Assembly: GCF_020379485.1 (NCBI RefSeq)
Contig: NC_063451.1
Coordinates: forward strand, 24,224,630-24,288,629
Direction: 5' to 3'
From: Brassica napus
Lineage: Eukaryota; Streptophyta; Magnoliopsida; Brassicales; Brassicaceae
DNA length: 64,000 nt
Part shown: positions 24,113 through 35,700 of the stretch, one piece after another
Layout of the letters: each line of letters begins with the position of its first letter
How positions within the stretch are numbered: the first letter of the stretch is position 1
Position numbers and translations under genes: made by a program
The notes under the pieces: generated by a model
Seen by the model: only the letters and a program-made list of their open reading frames with translations
The model's database searches: none
Told to the model about the DNA's origin: nothing

Positions 24113-25129
24113 TCAGTTTTTTTTTTTAATTTTTTTTGGACAATCTGAAGTTTCATAATCCATAAGATCGTCTTTCTCATGATTGAAGTCGTTTTCATCA
24201 TCTTGGTAAGTCATATGGGCTTTAGAATTCTTCCCTTTCAAGCTCTCTTGATAGAGGTCAACTAGATGCTTGGGAGTCCTACAAGTCTTAGCACAATGAT
24301 TGCTCATTTCACATCTATGGCACACGTATTTCTCTGATTTAGTCGAGTGTTGGGGTTTGAAAGAAGATCCACGGCCACGACCATGGCCTCTTCCAAATGA
24401 GCCACGGTCCCGTCCATGGTCTCGGCCATTTCCTCACCCACGGCCAAAAGATCTTCGACCGCAGCTACGTCCGTTCGATTTGTCTCGACCACGGCCATCC
24501 TGGTCATTTCCTTGGACGTGGTTGGACTCTTTATTGTCCTCTGTAGTGTGTGCATCAGGTAGTGGAGCTGATCCAAGTGGTCTCATCTGACTGTTTCTTA
24601 TTAGTAATTCATTGTTCTGCTCAGCGAACAAGAGACAAGAAATAAGATTAGCATAGGTTTTGAAACCTTTCTCTCGGTATTGTTGTTGTAACAGCACATT
24701 GCTTGCATGGAAAGTGGAAAAGGTTTTCTCAAGCATATCCTGTTCCGTAATACTTTCACCACACATTTTCATTTTAGAAATAATCTTAAACAGTACAGAG
24801 TTATAAGTCTTGGATCCTCAGATTCGTCCAATCAAACCGAGCTTTTGGTAAGATCACCGCTCTGTGGTGATCATATCTCGATTTCAATTCATTCCAAAGA
24901 TCTAGTGGATTCTCAATGGTTAGGTATTGATCCTTGAGACTCTCAGCTAGATGATGACGAATGATCAAGATGGCTCTGTAACGATCCTTTTCATTGGCAT
25001 TATTGTTCTTGGTGATACACTCACCGAGTCCCTTGGATTCAGGATGATCTTAGCATCGAGCGCCCACTGAAGGTAATTGTCTCCAGATAGATTTAGGGCA
25101 GCGAAATCAAGGTTGTTGATTTTCGACAT
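24113..25129 (-). pseudogene. copia 1 gag, broken
   Basis: Begins at the ATG at 25129 with SKINNLDFAALNLSGDNYLQ, a typical copia gag start, then loses frame near 25030. Later pieces give QYREKGFKTYANLISCLLFA, an Arg/Gly-rich linker and a zinc knuckle of CX2CX4HX4C form (CHRCEMSNHCAKTC). Several stops and frameshifts are present. The high-scoring + strand frame over 24300-24590 is only the complement of the Arg/Gly-rich linker. Confidence 0.85.
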
Positions 25130-26506
25130 CTGAAGTTATAGATTAATATTTTTAGATCTTTTAGGAATAGTTTTTAATGTTTAAACGATTAGGGTTTTAT
25201 GTTCAAACAATCAAACAAGTCTTCACAGCCAAGATCTATGCCTCACGGCCAATGAGCAAGCCGCACGGCCATGGATGCAAACTAGTTCGTTTTTATGCAT
25301 TTAGTTTGTCGTGTAATTAACATGGTTTGTTTCCATCAGTTCATGATGCAATCAAAACAAGCAAACCTATCGGCCAAGCAAAGATCAAGCCACACGGCTA
25401 TTTTATTCAATTCAACACCATTCCTAGAATAAGTTCTAAGTGTACTTGCAAACAATCAATATGATTAAGTTATGGTATGAATACAACAAGGCCACACGGC
25501 CACAAGTATAATCAAGTCTAGAACAGTTTAACCTAATATATAGTTTCAGATTTCAATTTTAAAATAATCTAAACTAGGTCATTAGGGTTTTAGTTTAAAC
25601 AAACGAAACAATCAGATTCAAGTTTGAACAATCCTAACAATAGTTCTAGGTGATCAAATCAACCAATCAATGTTCAATTTCAAACAATCAAAATCGATTT
25701 TCAGAATTAGGGTTTTAGGGTTTCGAATTTATTAACAAGCAATTTCAATTTCAGGATGATCAAATTCAATCTCAATCAATCAATCAATCAGTTTTAATTA
25801 ATCAATAGTTTTCGAATTAGGGTTTAGGGATTTCGAAAATTTGATCTTAGATCAAAGGGATTTGATTTGAGATTCAAAACCTTTAAAGTTATGATTTTAA
25901 TTGATCAATGGATCAATCTCGATTTTTAGGGTTTGAGGATCGAACTTATAGAGCTTCGATTTACTCGCTTAGGGATTGATCTATTATCCTATGGCTTTCA
26001 TCTTAGAGATTATATGTTAGGGTTTCATTCTTTACAATCAACCAAATTCGATTCATTATGTTCTTAGAATTCTAAATATCTTTAGTTTAGTTGTTTGTAG
26101 AAACCGGACCACCAAGAATGAAACTCGAGCTTAGACACGATCGGGATGCCAGCTGGCTGGGACGCGAGCTGGACACGAGCTGTCTTGGATGCGATCTGGA
26201 ATGGAGTCGCGAACGGATTAGGGTTCGTCGGTATCATCGGGTTCGGATTAGGGTTCCAAAGCAAATTGGTGCGCATTGTATCTGTGCGTGAGGGCGTGTC
26301 GGTGGTCAGATCAACAAGCGGTTTGCGCTAACTGATTCGTCTCGGCCAGGGCTTCGATTTGATATCTTGATCGTTTTCTAGGTCCTCACGGTTTGGGAGA
26401 ACGGCCTCTTCGAAGTTCCGAGGCAGATTACTTTTCATTTAGGGTTTTAGGGTTTTAGCGATTTGGTTTTAGGCTCAGGGTGTTAGAGGCTATCGTTCTG
26501 ATAACG
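25130..26506 (-). other. copia 1 leader between gag and the 5' LTR
   Basis: Non-coding leader, rich in TTAGGGTTT-like words and in CACACGGCCA or CTCACGGCCA (about 25210-25510). The segment next to the LTR (TTATCAGAACGATAG on the minus strand, ending at 26504) resembles a degenerate Met-tRNA primer site. Confidence 0.5.
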
Positions 26507-26796
26507 TGTTGTAAACTTACGGATTTAGAACTGTAAGTTTCTGTATATAATTAATGAATAAGTGTTCCCTTTATATAGGGGTTACAAGATAGATAAATGG
26601 AAATACAATAATAGGAAAGATTACAAATCATAAACATAAACGAATTAAGAAATCGGCAAGTTGTAGCCGCCTCTCTCTCCTCCCCAAGTCTCGCGGCCGC
26701 CTCTCTTTCTCTAGGGTTGGACTGTCTCTCTCTCTAAGTGTATGGGCCGGTTATGGACCGGGCCAGTTATGGACATCCACCAATTGATTTATAACA
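26507..26796 (-). repeat. 5' LTR of copia 1
   Basis: Pairs with 15582-15873 and is followed by the ATTAA duplication at 26797-26801. Confidence 0.92.
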
Positions 26797-27152
26797 ATTA
26801 ATAAGTTGTTAGAATTATCATAATTTAGTTGGGAAATGGTTAGGAACATTGTGACCACTTTTTGATAACATTTCCGACGACTTTTCTGACCATTAATGTG
26901 GTCAAAAATTCTTGACCATTTTCTGATCAAAACTCATTTCTGACGGAGCTTTTTTGACGGCTAAATGTAGTTAAAAATTGGACAAAAGAGTGTGTTTCTG
27001 ACCATTTTCTATCGGATATGGTGGTCAAAATTTGAACTATTTCTTGTAGTGAAGGACAGTTCAATATATTTTGTATGCATACTTGACCACTTTAGTGTTC
27101 ACATGGTAGATGCATACTTTGGGTTAGCATGGGTTCTACATAAAGGATCTAA

Positions 27153-27359
27153 GAGCATGATTAACAGGAGGTTCTTAGGGAGGGGTTTATAGCGGAACAT
27201 AAGAAACCGTCTTTTAACTTTTAACTAAAAAAGCTAAGAACCGGCTCTTAAATATCTTATTTAAGAGCCGGTTCTTAGTTTTTTTAATTAAAATTTAATT
27301 GACGGTTTCTTATATTCCGCTAAGAACCCCACCCTAAGAACACCCCATTAATCATGCTC
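27153..27359. mobile_element. PIF/Harbinger-type MITE
   Basis: A 207-bp fold-back element. The ends are GAGCATGATTAA and its complement, flanked by TAA on both sides (27150-27152 and 27360-27362), matching the 3-bp TWA target preference of PIF/Harbinger. Inverted repeats extend over most of the length, with a near-perfect inner hairpin around 27229-27282 (CTAAGAACCGGCTCTTAAAT and its complement). No coding capacity. Confidence 0.85.
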
Positions 27360-27437
27360 TAACAGCACAACGAAAGTATATTTGAAATTTAATTTAGCCT
27401 ATTGTGCTAATTGAAGCCCATGCGTTATACACACACA

Positions 27438-28432
27438 CTAGGATAAGATATGCGCCTTGCACATGGTGAATTTATTTGTATATATTATTGACAATATTTT
27501 TTATATATTTGATCATTTTATGTATACATGTACAATATGTTTTGTTGTTATTATATAATTTCTTTCCGATGGACCGGATCAATTTTTATTAAAAACTGTG
27601 GAACTAAACTATACAAATTCTGGAACTAAACTATAACTAATATATCATGGGTTGATCGGATTATACATTAAACAAATTATGATACAAAAACCTTATTTTT
27701 TTCCACCTGACACATTTTTGAAAAAGTGAACAGTACTGTTTCAACAGTTGAATTATTTTGACATATATCTTCCATACGGTTTTGAAAGGTTTCAGATCAA
27801 CCATCAAATTGATACATGTCATTTTAATATTTTTAGTCGTATGCTTACGGAAAACTTACATTTTTGTAATTCAAACTCGTTTAAAAAAATTCAAAATATA
27901 ATGTATAAGAAAAATCTAACATATAAGAAAATTTTAACATATAAGATTTCCTCATTTTAGCAATTTAAAGTCATTTTAAAAAATTAAAATATAACATAGA
28001 TTTCCTCATTTTTGTAATTTAAAGTCTTTTTAAAAAATTCAAAAATATAACATATAAGAAAAAATCTAATTTTTTATTATATAGTTAATATGATTGTTTA
28101 GTTTTTTTAAATAATATAAAATTAAACAAAAATGAAGAAGAATGCAAAAGTTGTTATCAAATCTTTATTATTCTTAGTCATTAATTGATATATATATGTT
28201 AGGTAATTCTGTAGCTTTTATTTAAGGAAAGAATGCATGCTTCTTATATGTTGGGTTAATATAATGTTCTCAAGTAATTTGATTTGGACCAGCATTTTTC
28301 AATTGATTTTTAAACTGCTATGTTAGCTAAATTGACATCTAATTAAGTGACACCTAAGCAGAGTTTTTTTTCTAATTAGTATAAATTTAAGGTTACAAAT
28401 TATTAAATGATCTTCAATTAATATATAGGGGA
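27438..28432 (-). mobile_element. Short non-autonomous Helitron
   Basis: On the minus strand it starts TCCCCTATATATTAATTG at 28432 and ends CTAG at 27438-27441, preceded by a short imperfect stem-loop (TGTGC-AAG-GCGCA) and followed by T, as Helitrons require. The base before the 5' end is G rather than the usual A. The interior (27640-28240) is an inverted relative of the tandem repeat at 62493-64000, and the 5' end matches the one at 62308. No coding capacity, about 995 bp. Confidence 0.65.
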
Positions 28433-29776
28433 CTTGTATATATAATGTTCATCCCTAGCTACCATTGTTTTTTTGGGGCAGTGCATAACTTGGTGCTAAA
28501 GTTTTTTTAGTATTCAATATAAATTTTCATATATAGGTCACACAAACTTGTGTGTCAAGCATATATATTCGATGTATATAATAGTTAATTGATTAAGTTG
28601 TCTTTATGTAATAGATAACACATAATATAAATAATATATGTACTTACCTAAAATCCCATCAATTTTAAAAGTAGGTAACACGGTTAATGAAGATTTATTT
28701 TTTATTATAAAATTAATATTTCAAACTTATTTGATTTATTTATGGTTCGGTTAAATTGAAATTTAAATGCAACATAACAAAAATCAATAGTGTATAAACC
28801 GTATATTAATTATAGAGCCCACTGATATTGTTTTGAAATATATTTCATTGTTCTATACTCAGATATTATACAATCAATAATCCACTCCTTCCATATTATA
28901 ACAATGTTCATCATTTACTACTTGGTTTTACAAAGAATTTAGAAAAAAAATACTATTGAAAAAAATAACATTCACTGCTAAGTCATTCTATGATTTGCTT
29001 AAATAAAAGTTTGACCGCTAAAGAACTTTAGCACCTAATATAGTCTCTAAAATCTAGAACCTATGACGCATCATACCATCTCTGAAGTTGTGAATGTTTC
29101 GTCTTTGAAATCGTGAAGATAAGTTTGACCGCTAAAGAACCTATAACCTTCTTTGGTATGTGTTGAGTTTTGAACAAAGCATTACTCTGAAATTATTTGA
29201 GACAAGTTGGTATGCCTAATGTTGAAAAACCTTTAATGAATAACCTTACTCATTGTAAGAAATCACTCATTTTTGAAAATATCAGTGGGAAGAATCATTA
29301 GTGAGGATGCGTTATTTATGAGAACGATGCAACAGCTGATTACAATGATAATTGTTTACACTTTATTAAATCGAAAATAAAAAAAGGTTGCCACGAATCA
29401 AAAAGATAATGTTATGTAAGCATACTTTGAATAAGATATTTCTACGTCAATTTTGCTAGACGTTCGTTGGTATGTGTTGACTTTTCATATGTTACTCTTA
29501 AGTTATTTGGGGCAAACCATATGTTTTGAGCAATATGTTAATCTTACGTCCGATTCTAGAGGTTAATAATTTTAGACTAAGGTTTGTAAACTCTTTCTAG
29601 TGATGCACATAAGCAATAAGAAGGGTTAAGTGATTGACACATCAGCGAGTCTAAAATTTAATTAATACAAACTTTAGGTTAAATCTTTTTAAAAGATCGT
29701 CAATTAATATATAAAGGATATGTGAATATATACATTAACAAGCCGGATATGAGTACATATATACATATATAATTTA
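28433..29776. other. AT-rich intergenic DNA
   Basis: No gene recognised. Weak direct repeats containing TTGGTATGTGTTGA lie near 29152 and 29467. The last nine bases (29768-29776) are the left target duplication of the next element. Confidence 0.5.
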
Positions 29777-30281
29777 GGAGAAATTTTATGTTTACCACTT
29801 TCATGATACCACTTTTCATCTTTACCACTGTTAAAAAGACATTTTCAAAAATATCTTCTTCATTTAGTTGTAAAATACTATTATACCCTTGTTATCTATA
29901 TATAATAAATCATTATTTAAATAAATTAAAAAAAAATAATTTTTTTTTTATGTTTTCGAATTATACTTTTTCAAATTCAAACTTTTTATAAATTTTTTTC
30001 AAATTTCTTTTTTTAATTTTTTCAGAATTTCTTTTTGAAAATCAAAAATTATGTTTGAAACTATTTTTTTTTTTAAAATTATATATTTTTTAAGTATTTA
30101 TTTATATATTTATTAGATATTCCAAAAACCATACCCCACCTCTCAACTCTAAAACCTAAGTGTAAATTAGTTAACCCTAGGGGTATAAGTGTCTTTTATC
30201 CTTCATTAAAAGTGAGGGTAAAAGTGATTAGTGTAAACATGAAAAATGGTACTATGAATGTGGTATTTGTGGCAATTTTCC
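29777..30281. mobile_element. Mutator-type MITE
   Basis: A 505-bp non-coding element with terminal inverted repeats of roughly 50 bp and imperfect pairing: GGAGAAATTTTATGTTTACC at the left and, inverted from the right, GGAAAATTGCCACAAATACC. It is flanked by an exact 9-bp duplication TATAATTTA (29768-29776 and 30282-30290), the size expected for Mutator-like elements. Confidence 0.85.
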
Positions 30282-32196
30282 TATAATTTATATATATATA
30301 TATATGTACATGTATTCCCATTAAACCATATATAAAATCTTGTGAATAGTGATGTTTCTAGCGGATCGAGTGGAACCAGAGTGGATCAAGCGTATTGAGT
30401 GGTACAAGTGTGGATCAAGCGGATCTAGCGGTTCAAAACATATGTTTGAATGGTAAATGTGGATAAAAAGTGGTCCAAAGTACTATACAAATTTAAATTA
30501 ATACATATAAATATTTATTATACTATTTATTTTAATAACTAAGAAGAATTATTCTTAAAAATACTTTATAAATAAATAAAATTTATTCACAATTTAATAG
30601 AAAATTATTTTAAACATATATATTATTATTTTTACTTTTAAAATTAAATATTTATCTTATTTTGGATGATTTTAAAAATTTAATTATATTTATTTATTGA
30701 TTTAATTTACGATTATTTAAAAATAATTATAGTCAACATAAATATAATAAATCTTAATATATATTAAATAAATCTTAATATATATTTTTAACAATGATAA
30801 ACTTATACATAAATAAATTTAAAGTATATATTAGTAGAATGATGAATTTAAAATATATTTTAACTATAATAAATTATATAATATTACTTTATTATAAATT
30901 ATAATAATATATTATGTGTTAAGAAAAAAGAACCACTTGTACCACTCCAAATATGAAGGGTGTTTACTGTTACTAGTGGTTCTTAGGTTTTCTTTACAAA
31001 ATGAACCACTCGTGGATTAGATTTATTTAAAAATGGGACATACACTTTTGTTATTATTTTTTGTGAATGGCAAATTTTAGATGGATGCTTCACAATGGTG
31101 TAGGAACCACTTTTGTTCCATCTCCCATTCGAAGTTGTGGAGATTTTAATGTTATCTCCTAAAGACTAGAAGTGTCTGAAAATGGAATAACGGGCACATG
31201 CATAAACTGTGTCATAAGTTGTGGAGATCGAAAAGGATCCACTACATACTTTATAATTTACGTCGTTTTATATATTAATATATACCTATACACAAGTCAC
31301 ATTATTGTTACACAAAGCTGCTTGTTGCAAAATTTAACCTGTAAAGCCATACAAATATTGTGTTTCTGTGTGTATATCCATATGCGGTGGTGAGCCAACG
31401 AGATCGACTTTAAGCGAGTGAAGGTGCCACCACTGCGTATCTATTTGCTTATTTTCAATGTCAAAATCATATATAATTTGGCTTCAAATTTTACAACTGC
31501 ATTTTTACTAATTTAAACAAGAAATGTTGGATATAAAATAAAACCTACAAACGAAAAGTTATATATGCCTTTTAACATAACTAATCATAAAACACTAAGC
31601 TTTAAAAGTCAGATGATAATATCCAAATAGCAAAAGAAAAACAGAAGTAATGCTAGTTTATGTATATGACATGATACGAAGAAAATAATGGAAAACGTAA
31701 TGATGTAAATACATTAAATGAAAGATACTTAAACCCAAATACATCGACATGAATGAACAATGTTTCCGTGGAGACCCCCGCAAGAGAAGAGATGTGGTGG
31801 TTCGTATAAAAGGGATCATAACCGTATGATCTCGTTGAATAATACAAGATCTTACGGCTATTATGAGATGGGAAAACATGTGAGGGATCCAAAGTGCGAC
31901 ACGGATTGAATCGAAATGGCGCCGTACAGAGGGACTAAAACGAAGGGGACTAGGAGGACGTCCTTCGCAATAGAGACACATAGTCTCTGAGTGTGTGGTC
32001 CCGATAGGGAGAGATAGCTGACACAATTAGTCACTTGTCAGTTCACAGTCGTCACTTGTCAGAATTGGCCCTAATTTTAGCAAAAGCTCTAGTAATAGCG
32101 ATTTTTTCTTCTAAATGTAGCGATTCTTAAATTCACAGTCGTCGTTGAACAAAAAGAAAAACCACAGTCGTCGGTTGTCATAATTTACTCTTATCA
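30282..32196. other. Intergenic DNA without a recognisable gene
   Basis: 30350-31100 has words such as GTGGATCAAGCG and AACCACTTGTACCACTCC near both ends of an AT-rich core and may be an old MITE, but I cannot define its ends. 31650-32030 is less AT-rich and has a 122-codon minus frame whose translation shows no domain. A direct repeat CAGTCGTCACTTGTCAG occurs near 32040-32065. Confidence 0.45.
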
Positions 32197-32649
32197 CGTG
32201 AGAATAACTTATTTACGAGAGATTAAAAGAGAATATTGGTGAGAAAGACTTAACAAAAATAAGGGAGTATATGACAAGTTGTGAGAGAGAAAGAAAATGG
32301 GAAAAACTTGTTTGATTCAAGTTAATTAAAATTGTGTTACAACACACTCAATATATAGACACAGACATTATTCTGCGTAACAAGAGTAAATGATAAACTA
32401 ATCTATGGTGTGTCATGCACTTCCTCCACTCAGACTAGTGCATAATGCACTTCTTCCATCCAGAATGGTTTTTCACGCACTTATTCCACTTCAGGCTAGT
32501 GCTTGGGCCACCTCACGCACTTCCTCCACTTGGTGTTTCACGTACATCTTCCACTCATACCTCAAGTAATTCATTATTCTAATGTTGCAGTGTAATTCAT
32601 TATTCTAATGTTGCAGTATTCTCTTTAATCTTTATGCTTCATCTCAACA
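32197..32649 (-). repeat. 3' LTR of copia 3
   Basis: Near-identical to 37284-37734. It contains a tandem duplication of a roughly 30-bp unit with TAATTCATTATTCTAATG. Confidence 0.93.
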
Positions 32650-32792
32650 CTCCCTCTCAAGCTTGACCATATGAAACAAGTCAAGCTTGGAAGTCATGAA
32701 GCATTCCCTCATTAAAAACTTAGCCGGATAAAACCACATGGGATAAAACCCCAGCCAAGGAAAAAGAGTAGAACACTTCATGAAGGGGAGAA

Positions 32793-35700
32793 TTAATGAG
32801 ATGAGAGTTTCGTGAGTCCAAGCTTTGAATGAATGAACTCACAGACTTTTTGGCTCGCAGTTTTGGTGAAGATATCTGCTAGCTGCTCTTCACTTATTGT
32901 ATAACATGGCAGGATGATATGTTGCTCCACGGCCTGCCTAACTTTGTGACAATCCACTTCAATATGTTTGGTCCGCTCATGGAACACATTGTTTGAGGCT
33001 ATATGAATGGCCGCCTGATTATCATAATGCATGGTGATGGGAGCTTTGGTTTCAATTCCCAAGTCTGTCAGTAGGTTCCTTATCCAAATCAGCTCACTAG
33101 TAAGTTTTCTCATTGCCCTATACTCAGCTTCAGCACTAGAACATGAAACTATCTTCTGCTTCTTGCTCTTCCAAGTGACAAGATTACCTCCAATGAATGT
33201 ACAGTATCCAGTAGTAGACCTCATGTCCTTCCTATCTCCAGCCCAGTCTGCATCACAATACCCAATTATCTCGGTGCTCTTGTTGCAGCCTAGCCAAACT
33301 CCTTGCCCTGGTGCCTCTCTAAGGTATCTCAGAATCCTTTCCACCATGTTCCAATGGTACATCTTTGGCGCTTGCATATGTTGACTGACTTGGTTCACAG
33401 CAAAACATACATCCGGCCTTGTGATGGTTAGATAGATAAGCTTTCCCACCATTCTTCTATAGTGTTTCATATCTTCATATGGCTTGTCTTCTATCTCCCC
33501 CTCACGCATTACTTTGTAACCTTCTTCTAATGGTGTTTTGGCTGTTCTTCCTCCTAGATCACCAGCTTCGTTAAGTATATCAAGCGTGTACTTTCTTTGG
33601 GACATGAACATACCCTCCTTGGACCTACACATCTCAATGCCCAAGAAATACTTTAGCTCTCCTAAGTCTTTAATGTCAAAGGTTGCCTTGAGGAACTCTT
33701 TTGTTGATGCAATCCCATTTTTATCACTGCCAGTGATGATGATGTCGTCCACATAGATCAGTATGACAATGATTCCTTGGTTGCTTGTGAGGGTGAAGAG
33801 AGTATGGTCGGCCTCAGATTTTGTAAATCCTTTCCCATTCAAGGTTGTGCTCAGCTTATGGTACCAAGCTCTTGGAGATTGCTTCAAACCGTAAATAGCT
33901 TTTCTTAGTCTCAAAACATTTCAGGTTTAACCATGCCTTCCATACCAGGTGGTGGTCTCATGTACACTTCATCTTCAAGCTCCCCTTGTAGAAATGCATT
34001 CTTGACATCCATTTGCCAAAGATCCCACTCTAGGTTCACGGCAATTGACAAAATAATCCTGATGGTATGGAGTTTGGCTACTGGTGCGAATGTCTCAAGG
34101 TAGTCTTCTCCATATACTTGTGTATAGCCTCTAGCCACAAGCCTGGTTTTCTTCCTCTCCGGCTTCCCATTTGCCAAGTATTTGATGGTGAACAGCAGCA
34201 TGCTTGTAATGGCTTTCTTGCCTTTGGGAAGTTCACACTCAAACCAGGTTTCATTCTTGATCATGGTACCAATTTCATCTCCCACTGAGTCTCTCCACTC
34301 ATCTATCTCCATAGCTTCTTCATAGTTTCTTGGAATAAATTCTTGGTCCACACTAGTCTTGAAGGCTTTGTGGTTGATAGGGAATTGAACTAGAAAACAT
34401 GGAGTTTGAGTAGGGTGTGCCACGGCTTGTGAGTTGTAGTGCAGTCTCGTGTTCACCCAGTTTGATGGAGGATATCTGATCCTAGTGCTTCTTCTTAATG
34501 GTTGGACAGTTGTTGTAGTTTCAACATCCGTAGATTGTTCTTCACTGCCTCCTAATCCTTCTGGTTGCTCTTCTTGGTCATGAGTAGCTGTGTTGTCTGG
34601 TTGTGACTCAGTTTGATTCCCCCCCCCCCCTCAGGATCAAGAGGAGCTTCCTCAGCAACTTCATTAACATGACCCTCTTGGTCCCTTTCTCCGGTTGGGT
34701 ATCGGTTGGTGGATTGTGGCTGAACTTCAGCTTCTCTTCTCGGTATTCTAATGCCAATGTTTTCCATAACTATTCTCAAGTTCTCAGCTCTGTCTGAGGC
34801 AGATTGAGACAAGTCTTTCACTTCATCCCAGCTCTTTTCTTCATAGTATCCTTTTGCCTCAACAAACTTCACGTCTCTAGATACTAAGACCCTCCTGGTC
34901 TCCGGTACATAGCATTTGTATCCTTTTTGTTGAGGAGAGTAGCCAATAAACATGGCCCGAGTGCTCGTAGGTTCCAGCTTGTTCCTTTGCTCTCCTGGTA
35001 TCAACACAAAGCACAAGCAACCAAATACCCGAAGGTGATCTATAGACGGATGGTTCTTGTTTAATACCTCATGTGGTGACTGATCTTGTAATACCTTGGT
35101 TGGTATTTTGTTAATTAGATAGCAGGCAGTCATCACGGCATCCCCCCAATAGATCTTTGGTACGTTCATGTGGAACATCATGCTTCTGGCTACCTCCATA
35201 AGATGCCGGTTCTTCCTCTCGGCCACACCATTTTGTTGTGGAGTATATGGGCAGCTTGTTTGGTGGATCATTCCGTGCTTGGATAGGTATTGCTTAAATG
35301 CATTGCTTGTATATTCCCCACCATTATCTGATCTCAAAATTTTTATCTTGGCATTGTAATGATTAGAGACATAATTTTGGAAGTTTATGAATGCATCTAA
35401 CACCCTATCCTTTGATTGAAGCAGAGTGATCCATGTGTACTTAGTTTTCTCATCTATGAATGTCACAAAATACTTATGATGCTCTCTAAATGTGCAAGGT
35501 GCAGTCCATACATCTGAGTGAATTAAATCAAAGGCACATTCATAGATGGTACTAGATTTAGGAAACACAGTTTTGCAATGTTTTCCTAGAATACAAGCTT
35601 CACAATCTTTTTGAAACGAAATATTAGGTAGCATGATGTTCAAGGCACGAGAGTGAGGATGACCTAATCTAGCATGCCACATGACATCTTTAGGGAAATT

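Larger units (their letters stand above)
15582..26796 (-). mobile_element. copia LTR retrotransposon 1 (interrupted by copia 2)
   Basis: LTRs at 15582-15873 and 26507-26796 (about 290 bp, starting TGTTGTAAAC or variant and ending ATAACA) flanked by an exact ATTAA target duplication (15577-15581 and 26797-26801). Coding remnants run on the minus strand, so the 5' LTR is the right one. A purine-rich tract (CCAAGGGAGAG on the minus strand) abuts the left LTR. Gag is at the right and RT/RNase H at the left, the copia order being inferred from gene families. Without the nested copia 2 it is about 6.1 kb. The coding parts are full of stops and frameshifts. Confidence 0.9.
14568..27051 (+). mobile_element. 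Non-autonomous CACTA-like element 2, split by nested copia elements
   Basis: The ends are CACTACAAGAAA at 14568 and its complement TTTCTTGTAGTG ending at 27051. Subterminal DNA has repeated TGACCATTTT and GGTCAAAA words at both ends, a different set from element 1. Without the nested insertion (15582-26801) it is only about 1.26 kb, so it cannot encode a transposase. The bases outside the ends are GCT (14565-14567) and AAG (27052-27054), so no 3-bp duplication is seen. Orientation is arbitrary. Confidence 0.82.

Noticed and set aside
24300..24590. Pro/Arg-rich plus-strand frame
   Set aside because: Complement of the Arg/Gly-rich linker of copia 1 gag; the sense protein on the minus strand has the zinc knuckle.
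30350..31030. hAT-type MITE suggested by related GTGGATCAAG and ACCACT words at both ends
   Set aside because: I could not define terminal inverted repeats or an 8-bp duplication.
31658..32026. Minus-strand 122-codon frame
   Set aside because: Translation is rich in His, Ser and Tyr with no recognisable domain, start context or splice partner.
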